NCBI GenBank assembly: GCA_910575795.1
Contig: CAJTGE010000001.1
Location: 1-64,000 of the forward strand
DNA: 64,000 bases
Reading direction: 5' to 3'
Source: Clostridiaceae bacterium
GTDB lineage: Bacteria; Bacillota; Clostridia; Lachnospirales; Lachnospiraceae
A program made the translations under genes and the position numbers. Under the pieces are notes generated by a model that saw nothing but the letters and a program-made list of their open reading frames with translations, did not search any database and had not been told where the DNA came from. Positions 33,744 to 41,102 of this stretch are shown piece by piece (the first letter of the stretch is position 1; each line of letters opens with the position of its first letter).

Positions 33744-34486
33744 GATAGGACACCTCCGTTTTGTACACACTCAATTTCAAATACACATCCTGAAAAAAAT
33801 TTTTGATTTCTGTCCAAGTAGTCTTGTGCCGCCTTTTCGGTCTTGAACTTCCGAACTATCTGTGACTGCGGCTCCGGAATCCTCGCAAGCCAAATTTTCC
33901 GGCTGCTCCGCTTCACAAAATATCCCTGTTCTACCCGAAGCACATAAAATTCCGACAGTGTACCGAAATCAAATGGGGTCCGCTTGCGCCTCATGGGCGG
34001 ATGGATAACATGGCGGTTATTCCTGAAGGATACTGTAATGCTGTGGCCAGAAAGCTCATCAATCTTATCCAGCAGTTCCTCTGTTGTAGCGACATAGTGC
34101 CTCTGCCAATACTCATGGTCATAATCAACCACTATCACGGCATTCCCATGTTTTCTGTAGTCCTCCACGGTATGTGCCGATTTTATCCCTGCCAGAATCC
34201 AGCGTCCGAACTCGCCTTCTTCAAAAGTGCGGTTCCGGCTTTTGCGTGTCCCGCCCCGGTTATTCATGTTGGCTTCCTCATAGATGGACGCTATCTCCTG
34301 CATTTCCTCTGCAGTAAACAGCATCCTCCCAGTATGGGGATAGTTCAGAACCGACCAGCGCTTTTCTGGGATCTCACGTCCTCGCCTGTCAATATCAAAA
34401 CAGTTTGACGATCCATGATTTACGATAGGAATATACTTTTCTCCGACACGTATGAATGCCTTATCATAAAAGATTTCACTGCTCAT
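33740..34486 (-). CDS. Unknown protein (248 aa)
   Basis: The protein MSSEIFYDKAFIRVGEKYIP is basic in the middle (RGGTRKSRNRTFEEGEFGRW; RHVIHPPMRRKRTPFDFGTL) and may touch nucleic acid. The C-terminal part contains FKTEKAAQDYLDRNQKFFSG. No family recognised. It overlaps both neighbours by four bases. Confidence 0.55.
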   Translation of the reverse strand: MSSEIFYDKAFIRVGEKYIPIVNHGSSNCFDIDRRGREIPEKRWSVLNYPHTGRMLFTAEEMQEIASIYEEANMNNRGGTRKSRNRTFEEGEFGRWILAGIKSAHTVEDYRKHGNAVIVVDYDHEYWQRHYVATTEELLDKIDELSGHSITVSFRNNRHVIHPPMRRKRTPFDFGTLSEFYVLRVEQGYFVKRSSRKIWLARIPEPQSQIVRKFKTEKAAQDYLDRNQKFFSGCVFEIECVQNGGVLS

Positions 34487-34692
34487 ACTGCCACCTCCTG
34501 CCGGATAAGATGCAGGCGGTAATTGGTATTACACGTTTCAAAACAGATCTCATCCGGAGAAATCTTCTCCATCTGAAGAACCTTACTTGTCCTGCGCATC
34601 CCTCCGTTTTCAGCGATAAAAGCGGCAGTTCCAACAGTTAATGGGCAGATAAGCCTGCCAGTGATTTCAAGATTCCTTTTTTGTGGGTTCAT
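34483..34692 (-). CDS. Unknown small protein (69 aa)
   Basis: The start at 34692 has GGAGG eight bases upstream; the ATG two codons before it is too close to the site. The protein is MNPQKRNLEITGRLICPLTV, then GTAAFIAENGGMRRTSKVLQ and SPDEICFETCNTNYRL. No family recognised. It heads the overlapping block after the ligA terminator. Confidence 0.55.
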   Translation of the reverse strand: MNPQKRNLEITGRLICPLTVGTAAFIAENGGMRRTSKVLQMEKISPDEICFETCNTNYRLHLIRQEVAV

Positions 34693-34708
34693 ATCCATTA
34701 CCTCCTTT

Positions 34709-34744
34709 ATGAAAGTGAAAAGCGGAGCAGAAAATCTGCCCCGC
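34709..34744 (-). terminator. Intrinsic terminator after ligA
   Basis: GCGGAGCAG (34722-34730) pairs with CTGCCCCGC (34736-34744) apart from one mismatch. On the minus strand TTTTCACTTTC follows. Confidence 0.7.
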
Positions 34745-34763
34745 CACTGTTATTCTGACGAAT

Positions 34764-36734
34764 TTACGCCAGCATCGCCTCAAATTGTTCCTCTGTCAGT
34801 GTCCTGATACCGAGCTGCTGCGCCTTCGCAAGCTTGCTGCCGGCCTTCTCTCCAACAATCAAATAGTCTGTTTTCTTTGTAATCGAGCTTGCCGGTTTGG
34901 CGCCAAGCTGCATCAGCTTCATCTGAATACCGTCACGGGTGTAATTCTCCAGTTTCCCGGTTGCCACTACGATTTTTCCAAAGAACGGGTTTGTTGTATT
35001 TGTATTCATATCAAAATTCTCCTTTTCAAATTCAATTTTTTCAAGCAGCGGACGCCAGAGTTTTTCTTCCTCTGTATCCGCATACCATGTATAAATGTTG
35101 TTGTGCATCGTCTCGCCGAAATCCGGAAGCTGTGTAAAGTCGAAGCCGTCCTCAATGGCCTGTTCAAACGCTTCCCACGATCCATGAAAATAGCTGTCCA
35201 AATCACGTCCGGCATGTCTTCCCACCATAGGAATTCCCAAGCCTGCAATAAACTTTGCTAACGTACAATGGCGGCTTTTTTCAATGGATGTCTGCAGCCG
35301 CTCAAAGGATTTCTCCCCAAAGCCCTCCGTCTGGACAATCTCATCACGATATTGCTCCAACGCATATAAATCTGCAAACGTCCGAATCCAGCCATGACTT
35401 ACAAACTGCTCCAGAGTTTTTTCCGACAGGCCCTCAATATTCATTCTCGTTTTCTCACAAAAGTGGACAAACTTTCGCACCAGTTTGGCAGAACAATGCG
35501 GATTCTCACAGAATAGCTGGCGAATACCGCCGTTGCTTTTCCGAAAACTCAGCATCTGACCACAACAGGGGCAGCTGAGCGGAACACAGCAGGTTCCGGT
35601 CTTATCGAGATTCTCTGCAATCTGCGGAATAATCATGTTTGCCTTATACACGCGAATCTTATCGCCACGCCCCAAGGCAAGGTCCAGATAATTCTCATAG
35701 TTATGCAGATATGCCCGGCTGACTTGAGCGCCGTCAATAGACACCGGCTCGAAGATACCTGTCAGACTGACCATCCCAGTACGAGTGACCGCCACATCCA
35801 GACCAATGAATGTGGTTTCATACAGCTCGTCTTCCCACTTCAATGCAATCAAACGGTTTTCGTGATGCCCTGTGGCTCCCAGACCTTTTCCGTAGGCAAC
35901 ATCATCATATTCCATGATAATTCCGTCTACTGGGTAAGGGAACTTCTTAGGATCCATAGCGGCAATTGCATCACGAATCATTGTTTCATTATGAAGTGCA
36001 TCCAGATAAATGTATGGTACAACCGAAAAACCGTTATGCTCTAAAAACTGCTGCTGAGCAAGTTTACTTTCCGGCTCAAGATAATCGCTCACAAGCTCAA
36101 ACGCCCAAAACTCAAGTAATCTCTTTTTTGCCTCGCCGGCGTCAAGCTTGCGCGTGCTGCCAGATGCAAGATTTCGGGGATGAGTATAGGGATCCTCCAG
36201 ACCGGAATTGATTTTCTCAAAGTTTGTCCATGAGATGACGCCTTCACCTCGAACCTCAAATGAATCCTTAGTGGGTATGGTAAGAGGCACGTTAAGAAAA
36301 TTGCGCACAGTATGCGTTACATCCTCTCCAATAATGCCTTCACGCCCACGGGTAATGGCCTGAATCAGCTCGCCATTCTCATAGCGGAGTACCAGTGTCA
36401 GACCATCCATTTTCCAGCTTATCAGCACCGGCTGTTTTGCCGCAAACTTCACCAGATCTTCAACAGATTTGGTCTTATCCGCTGAAAGCATAGGTTTACT
36501 ATGGCGCACCTCAGCCAGACTTTCCAATATTTCGCCGGACACCTTTTGGGTCGGGGAACCGGAAAGGATCAACCCGGTTCGGCTCTCAATGTCTTTCAAT
36601 TCATCCATCAGGATATCGTAATCCCTGTCCGACATAATGGGATTATCATCCCGGTAATAGGCAATGTCTGCCTTTGTGAGCTGCTCAATCAATTCCAGCA
36701 TACGCTCATGGTTTGTTTTATATTTTGCACTCAT
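34764..36734 (-). CDS. ligA: NAD+-dependent DNA ligase
   Basis: The roughly 656-residue protein has the whole LigA order: adenylation domain with KMDG in SWKMDGLTLVLRYENG (Lys forms the AMP bond), GEDVTHTVRNFLNVPLTI, EFEVRGEGVI-type strands, the OB fold, a four-Cys zinc finger (CPCC ... CENPHC), helix-hairpin-helix repeats, and a C-terminal BRCT segment (GKIVVATGKLENYTRDGIQM). The start at 36734 has GGAGA eight bases upstream. NAD ligases on mobile elements are uncommon; the gene suggests that the element seals its own nicks. Confidence 0.9.
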   Translation of the reverse strand: MSAKYKTNHERMLELIEQLTKADIAYYRDDNPIMSDRDYDILMDELKDIESRTGLILSGSPTQKVSGEILESLAEVRHSKPMLSADKTKSVEDLVKFAAKQPVLISWKMDGLTLVLRYENGELIQAITRGREGIIGEDVTHTVRNFLNVPLTIPTKDSFEVRGEGVISWTNFEKINSGLEDPYTHPRNLASGSTRKLDAGEAKKRLLEFWAFELVSDYLEPESKLAQQQFLEHNGFSVVPYIYLDALHNETMIRDAIAAMDPKKFPYPVDGIIMEYDDVAYGKGLGATGHHENRLIALKWEDELYETTFIGLDVAVTRTGMVSLTGIFEPVSIDGAQVSRAYLHNYENYLDLALGRGDKIRVYKANMIIPQIAENLDKTGTCCVPLSCPCCGQMLSFRKSNGGIRQLFCENPHCSAKLVRKFVHFCEKTRMNIEGLSEKTLEQFVSHGWIRTFADLYALEQYRDEIVQTEGFGEKSFERLQTSIEKSRHCTLAKFIAGLGIPMVGRHAGRDLDSYFHGSWEAFEQAIEDGFDFTQLPDFGETMHNNIYTWYADTEEEKLWRPLLEKIEFEKENFDMNTNTTNPFFGKIVVATGKLENYTRDGIQMKLMQLGAKPASSITKKTDYLIVGEKAGSKLAKAQQLGIRTLTEEQFEAMLA

Positions 36735-36747
36735 GTGCATTCTCCTT

Positions 36748-36930
36748 TCAGTCAATTCTGTGCATCAGTTCCCGAACTGCCTCATACCGGAATTGAAGCG
36801 CTTTTTCCTCCTCTTCCGTTCTTTCTGTCGAATCGAAATCAAGAACCTCCGCATATAGCTCATTTGATGATTTTGTGCTGTAGACTTCCTCTACGCTGCC
36901 GCCCTTCACAATGATAAACAGTCTATCCAT
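36748..36930 (-). CDS. Unknown small protein (60 aa)
   Basis: The protein MDRLFIIVKGGSVEEVYSTK is followed by a Glu-rich helical tail (STERTEEEEKALQFRYEAVR). It overlaps the upstream gene by eight bases and stops 13 bases before ligA. No family recognised. Confidence 0.55.
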   Translation of the reverse strand: MDRLFIIVKGGSVEEVYSTKSSNELYAEVLDFDSTERTEEEEKALQFRYEAVRELMHRID

Positions 36931-37471
36931 TTTCGCTCACCTCCTTAGGCGAGCAGATCCGGAATGCAGACCATCGACCGCAATTGGGGCATGGAATTCC
37001 TAAAGTATTTCCAGCAGATTTGTCCAACTGTTCCTGTGTGATTTGCCCGGGTATCCCGCAGCATTCTGTTTTTACCCAAACCAGTCTGGCGGAATGGAGA
37101 ACTTCAGGACGATACTTACGGTTGAACGGGATGTAGTCCACCCAGAGCGGATCATCAAAAATTCTGGCCATGTGAAGTTCCAGTGCAGTCATCTCCATCT
37201 CTTTTCGGGAACTATGACAATAATCATGCTCTTGTTCCCATTCCAACAGATTTTTCTGCATCTGCTGCTCTCCACTTTTCAGAATCAAATCCGAAGCCAG
37301 CTGTATCCAGTCTTTTTCCTCCAGATCTCCCACATCCGTTTTAATGCCTTTTCGGTATCCGTAAATTTTCTTTCTGCCCTCTTGTCTGACCAGAAAAGCA
37401 CGTCCGGTTCCGTAATGAACCCGAAGATCAGAAAAGGTCAAAGCGTCCAATGATTTTTCTGTATTATCCAA
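36923..37471 (-). CDS. Unknown protein with Cys pairs (182 aa)
   Basis: The protein MDNTEKSLDALTFSDLRVHY has a C-terminal Cys-rich part: WVKTECCGIPGQITQEQLDK, then GIPCPNCGRWSAFRICSPKE, which could bind zinc. No family recognised. It overlaps the methylase-like gene upstream by eight bases. Confidence 0.55.
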   Translation of the reverse strand: MDNTEKSLDALTFSDLRVHYGTGRAFLVRQEGRKKIYGYRKGIKTDVGDLEEKDWIQLASDLILKSGEQQMQKNLLEWEQEHDYCHSSRKEMEMTALELHMARIFDDPLWVDYIPFNRKYRPEVLHSARLVWVKTECCGIPGQITQEQLDKSAGNTLGIPCPNCGRWSAFRICSPKEVSENG

Positions 37472-38174
37472 TCTTCGCCACCCCTTCCTCTGCGCTATAG
37501 GCAGTGCATTTCCTTTTTCCGAAAGGAACTGACGCCAATGGAGTGTACCAACGGGACCATTCTTTCATTGCTAAAGTGTCGCCATGAATGACCACAGCCG
37601 GAATTCCGTACAGACTGAGTTGGATATACGCCATCCACACGCAGCGGATATCAATATCCTGGGCAACAAAAAAACTCTTGTGCCGAAAATCGAAATTTTT
37701 CCGCTTCATTGCCCATACTGCACCAATCACTATCGTACCCGAGCCACAAGCTGGTTCGTTGATCATGATAGGTTCTTCCGCTTCTGAATGCTCATTCACT
37801 GGATCTACAATCTGAGCCATCAACCAGCAGATATAATCCGGAGTAAAATATTGTCCGTTCCACTCGTTATTTAAGCGAAGCTCATGATAAATACTGCCAA
37901 GAATATCGCAGGGATCCTCCTCATGCTCATAAATAGCAAGGGCAAGCAGAGCAAGCATACGCGCGTAGCAGTTAAGGATTTTAGGTTCCATCGTGGATGC
38001 CATCTCCTCATACCGCTTCTCACGCTCTTCTGCGTTTGACGGATCCATCTGCGCAGAGATACAGTTTGCTGCAATCTCCAAAAAGGTAGTAAAGACATGA
38101 TTCAACCCCTGTGACTGCGCCAGATTCTTGATTTCATCAACCAACTCATCTTGATATGTTTTCTTTTTAACCAC
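37464..38174 (-). CDS. N-6 DNA methylase-like protein without motif IV
   Basis: I choose the GTG at 38174, which follows GGGAG by eight bases and overlaps the upstream stop; the frame above it has no ribosome site. The 236-residue protein has SIYHELRLNNEWNGQYFTPD, then MINEPACGSGTIVIGAVWAM (motif I) and GDTLAMKEWSRWYTP. This is the HsdM/N6_Mtase N-terminal layout, including the QYFTP segment. However, it ends before the expected (N/D)PP(Y/F) catalytic motif. Such short forms are common on Clostridial conjugative elements and may bind SAM without methylating. Confidence 0.65.
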   Translation of the reverse strand: MVKKKTYQDELVDEIKNLAQSQGLNHVFTTFLEIAANCISAQMDPSNAEEREKRYEEMASTMEPKILNCYARMLALLALAIYEHEEDPCDILGSIYHELRLNNEWNGQYFTPDYICWLMAQIVDPVNEHSEAEEPIMINEPACGSGTIVIGAVWAMKRKNFDFRHKSFFVAQDIDIRCVWMAYIQLSLYGIPAVVIHGDTLAMKEWSRWYTPLASVPFGKRKCTAYSAEEGVAKIG

Positions 38175-38487
38175 ATTTAACACTCCCTTCCGTATTGCCG
38201 CCTTCACCGACCCATTCAAAATGGAACGGAATCCCGGCCTGATATGGGTAAAGTGTAAAATCATGGTCACTCCATATGCGCATGGCATGGCCACCTTTGG
38301 ACTTTGAAATCACGACTCTTTTATTCTTGTCGAACAGCATATCCATCTGTGCCGGACTATACCGGCTTACATACTCAAGCAATTCAAAAACATATGACTT
38401 CTCCGTTTCCTTTACGGACATCGCAATCCGGTATTGGTCAAGTATTCCGTTATCGTGTTCGGCGATATATTTTCCACGTTTCAACAT
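38167..38487 (-). CDS. Unknown protein (106 aa)
   Basis: The protein MLKRGKYIAEHDNGILDQYR has VVISKSKGGHAMRIWSDHDF and then TLYPYQAGIPFHFEWVG. No family recognised. It overlaps the gene upstream by seven bases and the methylase-like gene by eight. Confidence 0.55.
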   Translation of the reverse strand: MLKRGKYIAEHDNGILDQYRIAMSVKETEKSYVFELLEYVSRYSPAQMDMLFDKNKRVVISKSKGGHAMRIWSDHDFTLYPYQAGIPFHFEWVGEGGNTEGSVKCG

Positions 38488-38852
38488 GATATCACCTCAT
38501 CACTTTCGTTCTGGCAAACAATGTTCCCATGTAAAATGGGAGCTTCAAGCTTCAACAATCTGCCATCGTCTTCAAACTCCATTGAAGTGATACAGATATT
38601 GAGGGGATCACAGCTTTCAGAATACAAACCGATATCGGTTATTTTCATATCCTGCAGCTGCTCCAGTCTGCCATTGGCATAGACTTCTCCAAAACACACC
38701 CCTTTGTATCGGGCACTGAAACCATTGCCAGTACGCTCAATTTCGCTTTCATCCCAATTAAGGGATGCAGTTTCTCCGTTTGCCAATTCCACCTCAATAT
38801 AGTCAATGATCAAATCCTTGACGGTGGTTCTGGCATCCAAATAAAGAATCAT
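38481..38852 (-). CDS. Unknown protein (123 aa), first gene after leader copy 3
   Basis: I choose the ATG at 38852 (MILYLDARTTVKDLIIDYIE), eight bases after AAAGGA; the ATG two codons earlier is too close. The protein has a beta-rich, acidic core (LANGETASLNWDESEIERTG). No family recognised. It is the first gene after leader copy 3, so the whole operon 38852-30109 is probably controlled there. Confidence 0.55.
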   Translation of the reverse strand: MILYLDARTTVKDLIIDYIEVELANGETASLNWDESEIERTGNGFSARYKGVCFGEVYANGRLEQLQDMKITDIGLYSESCDPLNICITSMEFEDDGRLLKLEAPILHGNIVCQNESDEVISC

Positions 38853-38960
38853 AGGCATTTCCTTTCTGCATTCCTGCGTGGTTTTATCTATATACACGGG
38901 TATGCCGAAAGGCTCCCCGGAACAAAAATTAGGGGAGCCATAAAAGCTCCGATCTATATA

Positions 38961-39000
38961 AAAAAAGCACCCAAAGAACCGAAATTCTCTGAGTGCCTTT
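38961..39000 (-). terminator. Second terminator in the 38.8-kb leader
   Basis: On the minus strand AAGGCACTCAGAGAA pairs with TTCTTTGGGTGCTT around a TTTCGG-type loop, and a run of seven T follows. Confidence 0.8.
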
Positions 39001-39099
39001 ATTGCCCGAGGGCCTGATATGAAATTGTAACAGATGGGCGGAGGATTTGTGCCTCCAGACTCCCCGTTCTGTGCTTCTTAGTAAAGAAGCAGAAGAAAC

Positions 39100-39218
39100 A
39101 AAAAAAGTGCCTGAAAGTATATACTCTCAGACACTGTGTAACCGGAAAACTCTAATCGCTCGAAAGCAATTACTGATACTGATGTAAAAAGTATAGCATA
39201 TTTATTTCAGATTTTCAA
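39100..39218 (-). ncRNA. Leader/terminator RNA unit, copy 3
   Basis: Minus strand: -35 TTGAAA (39213-39218), 17-base spacer, -10 TATACT (39190-39195), then TTTTACATCAGTATCAG. A 7-bp hairpin with a UUCG loop follows (AATTGCT/AGCGATT, one G-U pair), then GAGTTTTCC and the terminator stem AGTGTCTGAGAG/CTTTCAGGCACT (39106-39135) with seven T. The variable hairpin has completely different bases from copies 1 and 2 but pairs equally well, which supports a selected RNA structure. Confidence 0.7.
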
Positions 39219-39231
39219 GAGCAGAATAATG

Positions 39232-39564
39232 TCAAAAAACATCCAGCTTGTTAAGATACCCAGTTCCCCAATCACACATAGAATCTAAAACCGGTATAAT
39301 ACTCGCGCCAAAATTGGTTAAAGAATAGATGGTCTTAGGCGGCTTTTCAGGAATAACAGCTCTTGAAATCATACCGGATTTTTCTAGGGCGCGGAGCTGT
39401 TGAGAGAGCATTTTTGACGTAGCATTTGGAATAAGACGTTGTAATTCCATATAATGGAGCGGCTGTTTAATCAAATGCCAAAGAATGATGGGCTTGTATT
39501 TACCGCCGATCAAAGACAGTGTGGCTTCCACCGGACAGGTAAAGGTTACTTTTTCTTGTTGCAC
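39232..39564 (-). CDS. HxlR-family transcriptional regulator
   Basis: The 110-residue protein has the HxlR winged helix: LSLIGGKYKPIILWHLIKQP, MELQRLIPNATSKMLSQQLR and KTIYSLTNFGASIIPVLDSM, with a Cys near the N-terminus (FTCPVEATLS). Such regulators sense redox or electrophiles through Cys. It is divergent to the nitroreductase at 39713, whose promoter it probably controls. Confidence 0.85.
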   Translation of the reverse strand: MQQEKVTFTCPVEATLSLIGGKYKPIILWHLIKQPLHYMELQRLIPNATSKMLSQQLRALEKSGMISRAVIPEKPPKTIYSLTNFGASIIPVLDSMCDWGTGYLNKLDVF

Positions 39565-39712
39565 AATGTTTTCCTCCTTATAATTGGGGTGCTATCTTTT
39601 CAGAAAGTATCTTCCCGAAAAGTGCATTCTTGTAAATCACCTGACGAGTGATAAAATATAATTAGTAGTTGATTTGACATCATTAAAAACAAAAAGAAAG
39701 GATACAACAACT

Positions 39713-40231
39713 ATGGAATTTATTGATATTGCAAAACAGCGTTTCTCTGTACGCAGCTATACTGATCAGAAGGTAGAACCGGAAAAGCTGGAAAAAATCC
39801 TTGAAGCTGCTCATGTGGCACCTACGGCAGCAAACCTTCAGCCGGCTCGCCTGATTGCCGTTCAAAGCGAGGACGGTCTTGCTAAGATTGAAAAGGCTGC
39901 CAGTATCTACAATGCACCCTTAGCTATCATCGTATGTGCCGATCATAGCAAAGCCTGGGTGCGCCCCTTTGATAAGAAACAGACCTGTGACATTGACGCG
40001 TCTATTTTGACAGACCATATGATGCTTCAGGCAACGGAGCTGGGTCTGGGCAGCGTGTGGGTTTGTTACTTCAAGCCAGATGTGTTGAGTAAGGAGTTCA
40101 ACCTCCCATCTAACTTGGAACCGGTCAATATTCTGGTGATTGGTTACTCCGCCGAAGGAAACGGAAATACCGAACGCTTCGAGCAGACCCGTATCCCTAT
40201 GAGTGATTTGGTATCATACGATACATATTGA
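39713..40231 (+). CDS. Nitroreductase-family flavoprotein
   Basis: The 172-residue protein has the NfsA/FRP-like start MEFIDIAKQRFSVRSYTDQK, an FMN-binding motif (PTAANLQPARLIAV), and a C-terminal segment NILVIGYSAEGNGNTERFEQ. It should reduce nitro or quinone compounds with NAD(P)H. AAAGGA precedes the ATG by ten bases. It is divergent to an HxlR gene, a pairing often seen for redox-controlled nitroreductases. Confidence 0.85.
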   Translation: MEFIDIAKQRFSVRSYTDQKVEPEKLEKILEAAHVAPTAANLQPARLIAVQSEDGLAKIEKAASIYNAPLAIIVCADHSKAWVRPFDKKQTCDIDASILTDHMMLQATELGLGSVWVCYFKPDVLSKEFNLPSNLEPVNILVIGYSAEGNGNTERFEQTRIPMSDLVSYDTY

Positions 40232-40245
40232 TTTAGTCTAATCCA

Positions 40246-40272
40246 GGCGCAGCCCCAATAGCGGGCTGCGCC
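40246..40272. terminator. Bidirectional terminator between nitroreductase and ArsR
   Basis: GGCGCAGCCC and GGGCTGCGCC form a perfect 10-bp stem with a 7-base loop. TTGTTTATT follows on the plus strand. It lies between two converging genes. Confidence 0.75.
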
Positions 40273-40277
40273 CTTGT

Positions 40278-40595
40278 TTATTGCTCCAAAATATGGGCAT
40301 AAGTCTCCGCCATGATCCACTTAATATGTTCATCTTCCAAAACATAGAATACGTTTTTCCCGACCTTATGACAACGGATCAGTCTTGCGATTTTCAAAGC
40401 CCGGAGCTGGTGAGATACCGCTGATTCTGTAATGCCTATCTCTTTGGCTAAATCTCCAACGCAAATTTCTCCGCCCATCAGCTTCCAGAGAATTTTCATG
40501 CGTGTATAGTCGCCCATCGCTTTATGGAGGTCGGATAGCTTTTCCAAATACGCTGTATCTGGTTTGTTAGGTATTGTTATTTTTTTTCTTTCCAT
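40278..40595 (-). CDS. ArsR/SmtB-family metal repressor, CzrA-like
   Basis: The 105-residue protein has the winged helix GGEICVGDLAKEIGITESAV, then SHQLRALKIARLIRCHKVGK. The last helix carries DEH plus HILE, the spacing of the alpha-5 zinc site (Asp-x-His ... His-x-x-Glu). That implies a zinc or cobalt sensor. It lies divergent to the second ArsR gene, with a shared 77-base promoter region. It probably controls the nearby Zn/Cd ATPase, whose own promoter carries an ArsR-type inverted repeat. Confidence 0.85.
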   Translation of the reverse strand: MERKKITIPNKPDTAYLEKLSDLHKAMGDYTRMKILWKLMGGEICVGDLAKEIGITESAVSHQLRALKIARLIRCHKVGKNVFYVLEDEHIKWIMAETYAHILEQ

Positions 40596-40672
40596 AGTGT
40601 TCTCCTATCACTTAATTTAATTGACAGATTTATAGATTACAGTTATCCTATTTTCAGGAAGGGGGTGCTCAT

Positions 40673-41038
40673 ATGCCGCATTATAATTTACCTCACAAGC
40701 ATGGACAAACCATAGAAAAGGTTTTAGATAAAATGCCATCTGTTCAGGATTTCCAAAAGATTGCTTTTTTGCTTCAGCAGTTGGGCGATCCTACCCGGCT
40801 GAGGATATTGTGGCTGTTATGCCACAGTGAAGAATGTGTCTGCAACCTTGCGGCCGCCATTCAAATGAGCGATCCAGCGATTTCCCACCATCTGCGGAGC
40901 TTAAAGAATAGCGGGCTTATTACCAGCCGCAGGGAAGGAAAAGAAGTCTATTATACATTAGCTGATACAGCAGAGGCAAAACTATTGCACCGGACTGTGG
41001 ACGCTTTATTTGAGATGTCTTGTCCCAGCGATTTATAA
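40673..41038 (+). CDS. ArsR-family repressor, second copy
   Basis: The 121-residue protein has LGDPTRLRILWLLCHSEECV and then CNLAAAIQMSDPAISHHLRS, KNSGLITSRREGKEVYYTLA. The ECVCNL motif on the recognition helix fits the CadC/ArsR thiol-type metal site (cadmium, lead or arsenic). It is divergent to the first ArsR and converges on the ATPase gene. Two repressors of different type, zinc-site and thiol-site, suggest layered control. Confidence 0.85.
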   Translation: MPHYNLPHKHGQTIEKVLDKMPSVQDFQKIAFLLQQLGDPTRLRILWLLCHSEECVCNLAAAIQMSDPAISHHLRSLKNSGLITSRREGKEVYYTLADTAEAKLLHRTVDALFEMSCPSDL

Positions 41039-41042
41039 GAGA

Positions 41043-41082
41043 AATGCGCCATTCTTCCTTTTACAGAAAGAACGGCGCATTA
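41043..41082. terminator. Terminator between ArsR and the Zn/Cd ATPase
   Basis: AATGCGCC plus TTCTT pair with AAGAA plus GGCGCATT around a Pyr-rich loop, followed by TATTTATT on the plus strand. It serves both converging genes. Confidence 0.75.
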
Positions 41083-41102
41083 TTTATTGGAGCGATCTCT
41101 TA

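Larger units (their letters stand above)
38853..39231. other. Leader region of the 38.8-kb operon
   Basis: No gene is visible in this 379-base stretch. Reading on the minus strand it holds leader/terminator copy 3 (39100-39218) and then hairpins GCTTCTTTAC/TAAGAAGC (39072-39090) and GGAGG/CCTCC near 39030-39060. A terminator with a seven-T tail follows at 38961-39000, then GGCTCCCC/GGGGAGCC at 38911-38939. Several stops in a row before the first gene suggest strong attenuation. Confidence 0.6.

Noticed and set aside
39629-39657. Possible fourth copy of the TTGTAAAT promoter motif before the nitroreductase
   Set aside because: TTGTAAATCACC matches, but ATCGTGTAAT is missing and the -10 region differs.
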